Below, one piece after another: positions 1 through 8,594 of a stretch of 64,000 nt of DNA (position 1 is the first letter of the stretch; each line of letters opens with the position of its first letter). The position numbers and the translations under genes are program-made. Under the pieces are notes generated by a model, which ran no database searches, was not told the DNA's origin, and was given only the letters and a program-made list of their open reading frames with translations. The DNA lies in assembly GCA_024234365.1 (NCBI GenBank), contig JACKOK010000002.1, positions 1 through 64,000 of the forward strand. Direction: 5' to 3'. This DNA comes from Pseudomonadales bacterium (GTDB taxonomy: Bacteria; Pseudomonadota; Gammaproteobacteria; Pseudomonadales; Pseudohongiellaceae).

Positions 1-347
1 TGCAGCAGGAGGCCGGAAAGTTGGCGCCCACTCACCTCAAGGTGCCCAGTGGCAGCCGCATCCAGATCGACTACAGCAGCGAAGAGCCGGTCCTGGCCGT
101 GAAGCTGCAGGAACTCTTTGGCCAGACCGACACCCCCACCATTCTGGGCTCACGCCTGCCCCTGTTGGTACACCTGCTCTCCCCGGCACGCCGCCCCGTG
201 CAGGTGACACGCGATCTGGCCGGGTTCTGGGCCGGATCCTATTTCGAGGTACGCAAGGAGCTCAAGGGTCGCTACCCCCGCCACCCGTGGCCGGACGATC
301 CACTCCAGGCGGAAGCAACAGCCAGGGCCAAAAAACGAGGAAGCTAA
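1..347 (+). CDS. hrpB: ATP-dependent helicase HrpB, C-terminal end (partial)
   Basis: Only the last ~115 codons are inside the window; the reading frame is open from the first bases and stops with TAA at 345-347. The peptide (…LGSRLPLLVHLLSPARRPVQ…, then FWAGSYFEVRKELKGRYPRH, then PWPDDP) is the characteristic HrpB C-terminal domain, with its conserved tail of tryptophan, tyrosine and PRHPWP residues. HrpB is a DEAH-box-type helicase of unknown physiological substrate in most bacteria. The helicase motifs lie upstream of the window, so activity cannot be judged here. It is followed by gmk after about 70 bp. Confidence 0.88.
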   Translation, partial: QQEAGKLAPTHLKVPSGSRIQIDYSSEEPVLAVKLQELFGQTDTPTILGSRLPLLVHLLSPARRPVQVTRDLAGFWAGSYFEVRKELKGRYPRHPWPDDPLQAEATARAKKRGS

Positions 348-417
348 ACCGCGCGTGTGTGGCAGGGAAGATGCTATAGTGTGCGGCGCAAATTGACTCG
401 GAATCGGTACACTTCTC

Positions 418-1041
418 ATGGCCAAAGGGACCCTTTACACCATTTCGGCACCGTCAGGGGCCGGCAAAACCAGCCTCGTGAACGCCCTGCTGAAAGACGC
501 AGACCCCCTGCTTTGCGTGTCGGTATCCCATACCACCCGCGCCCGGCGCCCCGGGGAAGAAGACGGCGTGAACTATCATTTCGTCAGCAAGGAAGCCTTT
601 CTGGCCATGCGTGATGACAACGCGTTTCTCGAGTCTGCGGAGGTCTTCGGCAATTTCTACGGCACCTCCCGGGACTGGGTTCAGCAACAACTGGACCAAG
701 GGATCGACGTGATCCTTGAGATCGACTGGCAGGGTGCCGAGCAGGTGCGCGATCGCATCAGTGGGCAAAAGAGCATATTCATTCTGCCCCCCTCTCTGGA
801 AAGCCTGCTGGAGCGCCTGACCAACCGGGCTCAGGACGATGACGAGACCATTGCACGGCGTATGCGCCAGGCCCGCGATGAAATCTCCCATTACAGCGAA
901 GCCGACTATCTCGTCATCAACGAAGATTTTGAGCGCGCACTGGATGACCTGCGCGCCATCGTCCGCGCATCACGCCTTGAACGGCGTCAGCAGCACGAAA
1001 ACAATGCGGCATTATTGCGTGCTTTGCTGGAAAACGCTTGA
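418..1041 (+). CDS. gmk: Guanylate kinase
   Basis: This 207-residue protein phosphorylates GMP to GDP in the cytoplasm, a step of guanine nucleotide supply that feeds GTP and (p)ppGpp. The P-loop PSGAGKTS is at about residues 12-19, followed by the GMP-binding region with SHTTRARRPGE (about 37-47) and GVNYHFV, and the length is normal for the family. The ATG at 418 has no obvious Shine-Dalgarno sequence. A TATAGT -10-like hexamer sits at 375-380 but no convincing -35 was seen. It heads the gmk-rpoZ-spoT cluster common in gammaproteobacteria, which places guanine nucleotide synthesis next to ppGpp metabolism. Confidence 0.97.
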   Translation: MAKGTLYTISAPSGAGKTSLVNALLKDADPLLCVSVSHTTRARRPGEEDGVNYHFVSKEAFLAMRDDNAFLESAEVFGNFYGTSRDWVQQQLDQGIDVILEIDWQGAEQVRDRISGQKSIFILPPSLESLLERLTNRAQDDDETIARRMRQARDEISHYSEADYLVINEDFERALDDLRAIVRASRLERRQQHENNAALLRALLENA

Positions 1042-1087
1042 ATCCCCCTGTAAAAGCCTATAAATAAAGGCGTAAGGATAGATTCCA

Positions 1088-1117
1088 TTGGGAATCCCGG
1101 CGCAGTTTTAGTAGAAT
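1088..1117 (+). promoter_or_regulatory. Predicted sigma70 promoter of rpoZ-spoT
   Basis: TTGGGA (1088-1093) and TAGAAT (1112-1117) are separated by 18 bp, about 45 bp upstream of the rpoZ ATG. A short inverted repeat (GATTCC/GGAATC, 1081-1096) overlaps the -35. This is a motif match only. Confidence 0.6.
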
Positions 1118-1160
1118 CGTCGGCCCTCTCAACCTTAGTGTTTTGAAAACAGGTGTTTTT

Positions 1161-1457
1161 ATGGCCCGTATTACCGTCGAAGATTGTTTGGACAAAGTGG
1201 ACAATCGCTTCCAGCTGGTCATGATCTCCAGCAAGCGCGCCCGTCAGATTCAGACAGGTGGCAAGGATCCGCTGGTCTCCGTCGACAACGACAAACCCAC
1301 TGTTATTGCCCTGCGCGAAATTGCCGAGGGTCTGGTGGACGCCAGCATTCTGACTGCCCGCAGCGCGTCTCCGGTGGTCATGCTGTCACGCGATGAGTTG
1401 AAGACTCCGCCCCCCCAGATCAACGAAGACGACGACTCATTCGGCGAAGACCTCTGA
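1161..1457 (+). CDS. rpoZ: RNA polymerase omega subunit
   Basis: Omega (98 residues here) binds the C-terminal part of beta-prime, helps RNA polymerase assembly and forms part of ppGpp site 1. The N-terminus MARITVEDCLDKVDNRFQLV and the following segment SSKRARQIQTGG are strongly diagnostic. The frame extends upstream to 1143, but the family start is the ATG at 1161. The acidic tail (NEDDDSFGEDL) is typical. spoT begins 20 bp downstream, so the two are very likely co-transcribed; a good promoter lies just upstream at 1088-1117. Confidence 0.97.
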   Translation: MARITVEDCLDKVDNRFQLVMISSKRARQIQTGGKDPLVSVDNDKPTVIALREIAEGLVDASILTARSASPVVMLSRDELKTPPPQINEDDDSFGEDL

Positions 1458-1476
1458 TTGAGGAAGGAGTCGGCTT

Positions 1477-3627
1477 GTGTCCACAATCGACTCGTTGGCC
1501 ACCAACCTCTCCGAATACCTGGAGAGCGACCAGATCAATCTTGTCCGCCGCGCCTATTTTTACGCGGAACAGGCCCATGACGGGCAGTTCCGCCGCAGTG
1601 GCGACCCCTATGTGACCCATCCGCTGGCCGTGGCCGGCATCCTCAGTGAAATGCACATGGACCCCCAGTCTCTGGTGGCTGCCATGCTGCACGATGTCAT
1701 TGAGGATACCGGCATCAGCAAGGCTGCCGTCAAGAGCCAGTTCGGCGATGCCATCGCCGAGATGGTGGACGGCGTGAGCAAGCTCAACAAAATCACCTTC
1801 AGCAGCCATGCCGAGGCACAGGCAGAGAATTTCCAGAAAATGGCCCTGGCCATGGCCAAGGACATCCGCGTGATCCTCGTGAAGCTTGCGGACCGCCTGC
1901 ACAATATGCGCACCCTGGACGTGCTCAGCCCCGAGAAGCGCCGCCGCGTGGCCCGCGAAACGCTGGACATCTATGCCCCCATCGCCAACCGCCTGGGCAT
2001 GAACTCCGTACGTATCGAATTCGAGGAGCTGGGCTTTGAAGCGCTCTACCCCATGCGTTCACGCCGCATCAATGCGGCGGTAAAGAGCATTCGCGGCAAC
2101 CGCAAGGAAATCGTCAAACAGATTCAGTGTGCGCTGGAGGCCTGTCTCGAACGCGAAGGCATGCCTGCCAGGGTCTTCGGCCGTGAGAAGCACCTGTACA
2201 GCATCTATGAAAAGATGCGTACCAAGCGCAAATCCTTCTCCGAGATCATGGACGTGTACGCTTTCCGTATCGTCGTCGACAAGGTAGACACCTGCTACCG
2301 CGTACTCGGCGCCGTACACAACCTGTACAAGCCTGTTCCGGGCCGTTTCAAGGACTATATCGCCATTCCCAAGGCCAATGGCTACCAGTCCCTGCATACC
2401 ACCCTGTTCGGCATGCACGGGGTGCCCATCGAGATTCAGATCCGCACGGAAGAGATGGAGGCCATGGCCAATAATGGCATCGCCGCACACTGGCTCTACA
2501 AATCCCACGATGACACCCCCAGCAGTGCCCATATCCGGGCTCGCCAGTGGGTGAACGGCCTGCTGGAAATGCAGCAGCATGCGGGCAATTCACTGGAATT
2601 CATTGAAAACGTGAAGATCGATCTCTTCCCCGACGAGATCTATGTGTTCACACCCAAGGGCACCATCATGGAATTGCCGGCGGGCTCCACCGCCGTTGAC
2701 TTTGCCTATGCCGTGCATACCGATGTGGGCAACTCCTGCGTGGCCTGTCGCATCAGCCGCCGCCTTGCCCCCTTGAGTGAACCGCTGGAGAGTGGCCAGA
2801 CGGTGGAAATCATCACGGCTCCTGGCACCCAGCCCAACCCGGCCTGGCTCAGTTTCGTGGTCACCGGCAAGGCACGCAGCAACATCCGCCATTTCCTCAA
2901 GAACCAGCGCCATTCCGAATCCGTGGCATTGGGCCGCCGCCTCCTCAACAAGGTGCTGGGAGGATTTGGCACACAACTGGAAAAAGTGCCGGAAGATCAG
3001 ATCAAACAGGTTCTTCAGCACCTCAACAGCCCGGCACTGGACAATGTGCTGGAAGACATCGGCCTCGGCAACCGCATGGCCCATGTTGTGGCGCGCCTGA
3101 TGGTGCCGGAGCACGACGATGTCGAACTGTCCCCGGAAGTGGGCAAGGAGCGCAATTCTCCACTGGCAATTCGCGGCTCCGAAGGGATGGTCATGAATTT
3201 CGCGCGCTGCTGCCACCCCATTCCGGGCGACCCGATCATCGGCCATATCAGCAGTGGCCGGGGCATGGTGATTCATACCGAAAACTGCAACAACATCGCG
3301 GAGATCCGGGACAACCCGGACAAGTGCATCTCTGTGCGCTGGGATCCTAACGTCGAGGGTGAGTTTTCCGTGGAGATTCGTGTCGAGCTGGAGAACGAAC
3401 GTGGCATTATCGCCAAGCTCGCCACCACCATCACCGGAGCGGAAGCCAATATCGAAAAGATCAGCACCGTGGAACGGGACGCCCGTTTCAGCATCGTCAA
3501 TCTCTCGCTGAACGTACGCAACCGTATCCACCTCGCTCGTGTCATGAAACGTATCCGTCTGATCAAGCCCGTCAGCAAGGTCACGCGGGTCAAGAGCCGC
3601 AAGATTGTCAAACCTCTCAAGCCCTGA
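1477..3627 (+). CDS. spoT: Bifunctional (p)ppGpp synthetase/hydrolase SpoT
   Basis: SpoT (716 residues) makes and degrades (p)ppGpp during stringent and fatty-acid/carbon starvation responses. Visible domains are the N-terminal HD hydrolase (H48, H72-D73 in LHDVIEDTG), the synthetase domain (RFKDYIAIPKANGYQSLHTT, then EIQIRTEEM), a TGS domain near 390-450, and a C-terminal ACT domain from about 645. An intact HD motif together with an intact synthetase loop indicates a Rel/SpoT enzyme with both activities. The start is GTG at 1477, preceded by AAGGAG. It is 20 bp after rpoZ and is followed by ridA. Confidence 0.97.
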   Translation: MSTIDSLATNLSEYLESDQINLVRRAYFYAEQAHDGQFRRSGDPYVTHPLAVAGILSEMHMDPQSLVAAMLHDVIEDTGISKAAVKSQFGDAIAEMVDGVSKLNKITFSSHAEAQAENFQKMALAMAKDIRVILVKLADRLHNMRTLDVLSPEKRRRVARETLDIYAPIANRLGMNSVRIEFEELGFEALYPMRSRRINAAVKSIRGNRKEIVKQIQCALEACLEREGMPARVFGREKHLYSIYEKMRTKRKSFSEIMDVYAFRIVVDKVDTCYRVLGAVHNLYKPVPGRFKDYIAIPKANGYQSLHTTLFGMHGVPIEIQIRTEEMEAMANNGIAAHWLYKSHDDTPSSAHIRARQWVNGLLEMQQHAGNSLEFIENVKIDLFPDEIYVFTPKGTIMELPAGSTAVDFAYAVHTDVGNSCVACRISRRLAPLSEPLESGQTVEIITAPGTQPNPAWLSFVVTGKARSNIRHFLKNQRHSESVALGRRLLNKVLGGFGTQLEKVPEDQIKQVLQHLNSPALDNVLEDIGLGNRMAHVVARLMVPEHDDVELSPEVGKERNSPLAIRGSEGMVMNFARCCHPIPGDPIIGHISSGRGMVIHTENCNNIAEIRDNPDKCISVRWDPNVEGEFSVEIRVELENERGIIAKLATTITGAEANIEKISTVERDARFSIVNLSLNVRNRIHLARVMKRIRLIKPVSKVTRVKSRKIVKPLKP

Positions 3628-3689
3628 GTCATCCGCAAACCACGGACGCGCCTCCGGGTGTCGTCCCATAGCACAGAGGATACTTTTCC

Positions 3690-4079
3690 GTGAGCGAAAA
3701 AAAAATTATCAGCACCCTGGATGCCCCCGCGGCTATCGGTCCTTATTCACAGGCCGTGAAAGTCGGCAATCTGGTCTTCTGTTCGGGGCAGATTCCGCTG
3801 GACCCGGCCAGCATGGAGGTCGTCGATGGCGGCATTGAGGCCCAGGCTGTCCGTGTGCTGGAGAACATGAAAGCGGTCGCCGCGGCGGCAGATGCTGAGC
3901 TGCGCGATGCCGTAAAACTGACTATTTTCCTCACTGACCTAGCGGACTTCGGCATCGTCAACGAGACCATGAAGCGTTATTTCGACGCCCCCTACCCGGC
4001 GCGCTCCACCGTGCAGGTCTCTGCGCTGCCCAAGGGGGTCAATATCGAGATCGAGGCCATCCTGGCGCTTTCCGATTAA
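3690..4079 (+). CDS. ridA: RidA family enamine/imine deaminase
   Basis: This 129-residue YjgF/YER057c/UK114 protein hydrolyses reactive enamine/imine intermediates released by PLP enzymes such as threonine dehydratase. The conserved arginine lies in PARSTVQV (R105), with the family segments GPYSQAV (17-23) and FCSGQIPLDP (30-39). The start is GTG at 3690 with GAGGA upstream. It lies between spoT and recG as in Pseudomonas, probably in the same transcription unit. Homologues differ in substrate, so only the general deaminase role is assigned. Confidence 0.93.
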   Translation: MSEKKIISTLDAPAAIGPYSQAVKVGNLVFCSGQIPLDPASMEVVDGGIEAQAVRVLENMKAVAAAADAELRDAVKLTIFLTDLADFGIVNETMKRYFDAPYPARSTVQVSALPKGVNIEIEAILALSD

Positions 4080-4102
4080 GGCCGGCAGGCCCGGCTCCCG
4101 CG

Positions 4103-6193
4103 ATGCTGTCTGAACACAGCCCCCTCACAGTTCTCAAGGGTGTCGGCCCGGGCGTGGCAACGCGCCTGGCCAGCCTGCACCTGCACACCCTGCAGGACCT
4201 GCTCTTTCATCTTCCGCTGCGCTATCAGGATCGCACCCGCATCAGCCCGATCGCCGCCAGCCGCATCGGCAGCGACATCCAGATCGAGGGCGAGGTGCTG
4301 GCAACGGAACTGGCCTATGGCCGCCGCCGCAGCCTGCTGTGCCGTCTCAAGGATGCCAGCGGCATCATCAGTCTGCGCTTTTTTCATTTCAGCGCGGCGC
4401 AAAAAAATGCCCTGAGTCCCGGCACCCGCCTGCGCTGTTACGGCGAAGTGCGTGGGGGGGCAACCGGGCTGGAGCTCTACCACCCGGAATACCAGTTTCT
4501 GCACGCCGGGCAGGAGCACAGCCTGCCTCAAAGTCTTACCCCGGTGTACCCAAGCACGGAGGGCATGCAGCAGGCCCGTCTGCGCAAACTCATCCTGCAG
4601 ACCCTGGACCTGCCCGATACGCAACTGCAGGTTCAGGACTGGATTCCGGAATCCCTGCGCGAACGCCTTGGTTTTCCCCCTCTGATGGACGCCATTCGCT
4701 TTCTGCATCGCCCGCCTGCCGGGGACGGGCTCACCAGCACGCTGCAGCAACTGTCCCTGGGGCAGCACCCCTGCCAGCGGCGCCTGGCCTTCGAAGAGCT
4801 ACTCAGCCATCGCCTGTGCCTGCGCCGTCTGCGCGCTCAGGCCGAAGCACTGCACGCACCCGTCATGCATTACCAGGGCGCTCTGCAACAGGCCTTGCGG
4901 GCAGCGCTGCCCTTCTCGCTCACCGGTGCCCAGGAGCGGGTTTGTCGCGAGATACAGGCCGATCTTGGCCAGGGACGTCCGATGCTGCGCCTGTTGCAGG
5001 GGGACGTTGGTTCCGGCAAGACACTGGTCGCCGCGATGGCTGCACTGCAGGCGGTGGAAACCGGCTATCAGGCTGCCATCATGGCGCCCACGGAAATTCT
5101 CGCCGAACAACACTACCTGAACTTTTCCCGCTGGCTGGAGCCTCTGGGGCTTAAGGTCGGTTGGCTCAGTGGCAAGGTGAAGGGGCGCAAACGCGCTGAC
5201 CAGTTGCAGGCTATCGGCGATGGCACGGCACAGCTCGTCGTCGGCACCCATGCCCTGTTCCAGGAAGATGTCGCGTTCGCCCGTCTGGGCCTGATTATCA
5301 TTGATGAGCAACACCGTTTCGGGGTGCATCAGCGCCTCGCGCTCCGCGAGAAAGGTGCCAGTGGAGAGCACATCCCCCACCAGCTGGTCATGACCGCCAC
5401 CCCGATTCCCAGAACACTGGCCATGAGCGCCTACGCCGATCTCGATTGCAGCATCATCGACGAACTGCCCCCCGGACGCACCCCCGTGAGCACCCTGCTG
5501 ATTTCCAATAGCCGGCGCGCCGAAGTCATCGAACGCATCCACCGCGCCTGCCGGCAGGGCAGCCAGGCCTACTGGGTCTGCACCCTGATCGAGGAGTCCG
5601 AGGCCCTGCAGTGCCAGGCCGCCGAAGTGACCGCACAAACCCTCGCAGCACAGTTGCCCGACCTGCGCATCGGCCTGATTCATGGCCGCATGAAACCCAC
5701 GGAAAAAACGGCCGTCATGGACGCATTCAAACAGGGGGAGCTGCAGTTGCTGGTGGCTACCACGGTCATCGAAGTTGGCGTGGATGTCCCCAATGCCAGC
5801 CTGATGGTAATCGAGAACCCCGAGCGCCTTGGCCTGGCGCAGTTGCATCAGCTACGGGGACGGGTCGGGCGTGGCGCCCTCGCCAGCCATTGCGTGATGC
5901 TCTATCAAAGCCCCCTGTCCCAGGTATCCCAGGAACGCCTCAGCATCATGCGCGACAGCAATGACGGCTTCCTGATTGCGGAAAAAGATCTGGCAATCCG
6001 TGGGCCCGGCCAGGTGCTCGGCACACAGCAAACGGGGCTCATGAGTTTTCGTATCGCGGACCTGAGCCGCGATGCCGGCATGCTGGAGCCGGTTCGTCAC
6101 GCCGCAGAACGGATCCAGCGGGATTATCCTGATCGGATCGACCCGTTGATCCGCCGTTGGCTGGGGGAACGCGAGCTGTATGGGAACGTTTAG
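4103..6193 (+). CDS. recG: ATP-dependent DNA helicase RecG
   Basis: RecG (696 residues) is a monomeric translocase that reverses stalled replication forks and processes branched recombination intermediates. It has the N-terminal wedge/OB domain (about 1-170), Walker A GDVGSGKT near residue 300, the DEQH box near 401, motif III MTATPIPRTL, and the C-terminal RGRVGRG motif of superfamily 2 helicases. Length is normal for the family. It starts 23 bp after ridA and ends before a separate promoter for the HDOD gene. Confidence 0.97.
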   Translation: MLSEHSPLTVLKGVGPGVATRLASLHLHTLQDLLFHLPLRYQDRTRISPIAASRIGSDIQIEGEVLATELAYGRRRSLLCRLKDASGIISLRFFHFSAAQKNALSPGTRLRCYGEVRGGATGLELYHPEYQFLHAGQEHSLPQSLTPVYPSTEGMQQARLRKLILQTLDLPDTQLQVQDWIPESLRERLGFPPLMDAIRFLHRPPAGDGLTSTLQQLSLGQHPCQRRLAFEELLSHRLCLRRLRAQAEALHAPVMHYQGALQQALRAALPFSLTGAQERVCREIQADLGQGRPMLRLLQGDVGSGKTLVAAMAALQAVETGYQAAIMAPTEILAEQHYLNFSRWLEPLGLKVGWLSGKVKGRKRADQLQAIGDGTAQLVVGTHALFQEDVAFARLGLIIIDEQHRFGVHQRLALREKGASGEHIPHQLVMTATPIPRTLAMSAYADLDCSIIDELPPGRTPVSTLLISNSRRAEVIERIHRACRQGSQAYWVCTLIEESEALQCQAAEVTAQTLAAQLPDLRIGLIHGRMKPTEKTAVMDAFKQGELQLLVATTVIEVGVDVPNASLMVIENPERLGLAQLHQLRGRVGRGALASHCVMLYQSPLSQVSQERLSIMRDSNDGFLIAEKDLAIRGPGQVLGTQQTGLMSFRIADLSRDAGMLEPVRHAAERIQRDYPDRIDPLIRRWLGERELYGNV

Positions 6194-6214
6194 GGCAAAG
6201 AACTCCCCGCGACA

Positions 6215-6243
6215 TTGGGTCGCCTGGCTTCCGGCAGTATAAT
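6215..6243 (+). promoter_or_regulatory. Predicted strong sigma70 promoter of the HDOD gene
   Basis: TTGGGT (6215-6220), a 17-bp spacer and a perfect TATAAT (6238-6243) lie directly after the recG stop codon. Transcription would start near 6250, which argues against any start codon upstream of that point for the next gene. Confidence 0.72.
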
Positions 6244-6322
6244 TCGCCCAAAAAAACAGCACTCATTATCGAGCGCTCATTATAATAACGTGAGCTCAGT
6301 CTCCGACCATTCCAGGGAAAGC

Positions 6323-7660
6323 ATGCAGGAACAACACACAACGCCCATCAGCCGCCCGGAGGGTCCCTTGGTGCGGGTAGTCCTGTTACAGGACGGCAAA
6401 GGCAGGGGGCAGGTTATTCTGCACAATGATGCCCTGCTCGATCTGAAAGCCCTGAACTCGCTCGTCGAGCGCAATCTTGTTCCGGTATCTCAGACAGAGA
6501 TCAGTCACCTGATCAATACCAACAAACTCGTGCAGATCGAATCCGTTCCCGGAATGTTTCTGCTGCCAACCATCATCGACGAACGCCTTGCCGAGCTGGA
6601 GTTCTGTCATTTCGAGATCTTTACCACGGAGCGCGTCGAAGTGCAGCAGGCGAGCCTGCTGCATCTGCGCACCCTGCTACACGAAGCCAATTGCCGGGTG
6701 CGGACAATCAACTGCTCCATTCCCGCCGACAGGCTTTACCGTGGTACGGCCAATGACAATGCCGACCTGGACCTGATCTTCAAGTCCATTCGCAATTTCA
6801 CCACCCTGCGCATCAAGCAGCGCCTGGAGGAAACGCTCGAGATTCCGCCGCTGCCGCAAACCGCGCAGCGAATTCTGACCTTGCGCGCCAACAAAAACGC
6901 CAATGTCAGCGACCTGGCGGAAATCGTTGAAATGGATGCCAGCCTCGCCGCGCAAGTGGTCAGCTGGGCATCCTCACCCTACTATGCGGCCCCCGGCCGG
7001 ATCAGCTCCGTGCAGGATGCCATCTCCCGCGTGCTCGGCTTTGACCTGGTCAGCAACCTGGCTGTCGGCATGGCCCTGGGCAATACGCTGTCGCTGCCCG
7101 ATGATTCACCGGACGGTTTTACCCCCTACTGGCTGCAGTCGGTATACTGCTCGACACTGATCGAAGCCATGGTTCGGCTGATTCCCGCCAGCAAGCGGCC
7201 CAGCCCCGGCCTGGCCTGTCTTGCCGGCCTGCTGCATAACTTTGGTTACCTGGTGCTGGCGCATATTTTCCCGCCGCACTTCTCCGCCATTTGCCGTCAT
7301 GTCGAGGCCAACCCCAGCATCAGTCACGTTGCCATTGATCATCACCTGCTCGGGGTGACCCGCGAACAGATCAGTGCCTGGTTGCTGCACCTGTGGAATA
7401 TGCCTGCCGAAGTCTGTGCCGGTATCCGCTTCCAGCACGAACCGGATTACACCGGGGAGCATCACCAGTACGCCGGGCTGATCTACATCGCGATGCGCAC
7501 GCTGCGCGCCCATGGCATTGGCGATGCCCCGCCGGAGGAGATCCCCCCTGCCATGTACCAGCAGTTCGATCTCGATCCTGCCGAGCTTGAAAAAGCAGTG
7601 CAAAAAGTGATGTCATCCGAAGACGCCCTGAAGCAAATGGCTGCCAATATCAGGGCATGA
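6323..7660 (+). CDS. YbaK-like domain and HDOD domain regulatory protein
   Basis: This is a cytoplasmic protein of 445 residues. The first ~155 residues resemble the aminoacyl-tRNA deacylase (YbaK)-like domain often fused to HDOD proteins. The remainder is an HDOD domain (PPLPQTAQRIL, then ASLAAQVVSWASSPYY, then CLAGLLHNFGYLVLAHIFP), a signalling or regulated metal-independent HD relative. HDOD proteins commonly act in signal relay; the target here is unknown. The frame is open from 6215, but a TATAAT promoter lies in that extension, so the ATG at 6323 (AGGGAAA upstream) is chosen; GTG at 6290 is an alternative. It follows recG as in Pseudomonas, and ubiA begins 7 bp after its stop. Confidence 0.85.
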   Translation: MQEQHTTPISRPEGPLVRVVLLQDGKGRGQVILHNDALLDLKALNSLVERNLVPVSQTEISHLINTNKLVQIESVPGMFLLPTIIDERLAELEFCHFEIFTTERVEVQQASLLHLRTLLHEANCRVRTINCSIPADRLYRGTANDNADLDLIFKSIRNFTTLRIKQRLEETLEIPPLPQTAQRILTLRANKNANVSDLAEIVEMDASLAAQVVSWASSPYYAAPGRISSVQDAISRVLGFDLVSNLAVGMALGNTLSLPDDSPDGFTPYWLQSVYCSTLIEAMVRLIPASKRPSPGLACLAGLLHNFGYLVLAHIFPPHFSAICRHVEANPSISHVAIDHHLLGVTREQISAWLLHLWNMPAEVCAGIRFQHEPDYTGEHHQYAGLIYIAMRTLRAHGIGDAPPEEIPPAMYQQFDLDPAELEKAVQKVMSSEDALKQMAANIRA

Positions 7661-7667
7661 GGCCAGC

Positions 7668-8594
7668 ATGAATGTTCTAGCGGATATCCGAAGTGTGTGC
7701 GGAGATTGGCTGCGTGTGCGCGCACCACGCCTGCACGCACGCCTGCCCGCCTTTGTGCAGCTGACCCGGCTGGACAAACCCATCGGAACCTTCCTGCTGC
7801 TGTGGCCGACGCTTGGAGGTCTGTGGATTGCCTCCGAAGGCATGCCCTCCCTGAAGCTGTTGGCCATTTTTATGCTAGGCACCTGGCTGATGCGATCTGC
7901 CGGTTGTGCCATCAATGATTTTGCCGATGCCGATTTCGATGGCAATGTTCTGCGCACTCAGGCCCGCCCTCTTGTCACCGGAAAGCTGACCCGCAAAGAT
8001 GCACTGCTGACCTTCGCCAGCCTGAGTATTGGTGGTTTTCTGTTGCTGTTGATGACCAATCTGCTGACGATTGAAATGTCCTTTGCCGCCGTGGCGGTTG
8101 CCGCGCTCTACCCCTTCATGAAGCGCTTTACGCATCTGCCTCAGCTGGTGCTGGGCGTTGCATTCTCCTTTGGCATTCTCATGGCGTTCACGGCTGTGCG
8201 CGATACCCTGCCAGCGCAGGCCTGGCTGTTGTTTGTCGCCAATTGTCTGTGGACCGTGGCCTATGACACCCAGTATGCGATGGTAGACCGGGAATACGAC
8301 CTGAAAATCGGGGTGAAATCGACGGCGATCCTTTTCGGAGAAGCGGACCGCATGATTATTGCCGCGCTACAGGGCATGTTCCTGCTGGCCCTGCTGTTAG
8401 CAGCGGCCCAGTTCAAACTGGGGGTCTGGTTTTATCTTGGGCTGATCGGCGCCGCCGCCTTGTTTGTCTATCAGTGGCAACTGACCCGTGGGAGAACACC
8501 CGAAGGTTGTTTCAAGGCCTTTCTCAACAACCATCGGGTGGGTGCCGTCGTCTTTGCCGGCATCGTTCTGCACTATCTGTTTGCTGCCGTTTAG
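7668..8594 (+). CDS. ubiA: 4-hydroxybenzoate polyprenyltransferase
   Basis: UbiA (308 residues) is a polytopic inner-membrane enzyme that prenylates 4-hydroxybenzoate, the membrane-committing step of ubiquinone synthesis. The two Mg-pyrophosphate-binding Asp motifs are present, NDFADADFDG near residue 82 and DREYDLKIG near 207, among several hydrophobic helices. No ubiC lies next to it. It is 7 bp downstream of the HDOD gene. Its TAG stop interlocks with the TAA stop of gcdH on the other strand within the four bases TTAG (8591-8594). Confidence 0.96.
   Translation: MNVLADIRSVCGDWLRVRAPRLHARLPAFVQLTRLDKPIGTFLLLWPTLGGLWIASEGMPSLKLLAIFMLGTWLMRSAGCAINDFADADFDGNVLRTQARPLVTGKLTRKDALLTFASLSIGGFLLLLMTNLLTIEMSFAAVAVAALYPFMKRFTHLPQLVLGVAFSFGILMAFTAVRDTLPAQAWLLFVANCLWTVAYDTQYAMVDREYDLKIGVKSTAILFGEADRMIIAALQGMFLLALLLAAAQFKLGVWFYLGLIGAAALFVYQWQLTRGRTPEGCFKAFLNNHRVGAVVFAGIVLHYLFAAV

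Noticed and set aside
2590..3669. 359-codon frame antisense to spoT
   Set aside because: Shadow of a conserved gene with no start signal or homology that I can recognise.
6215..6322. N-terminal extension of the HDOD protein from 6215
   Set aside because: TTG start lying in the -35 and followed by a TATAAT promoter; the extension resembles no family member.
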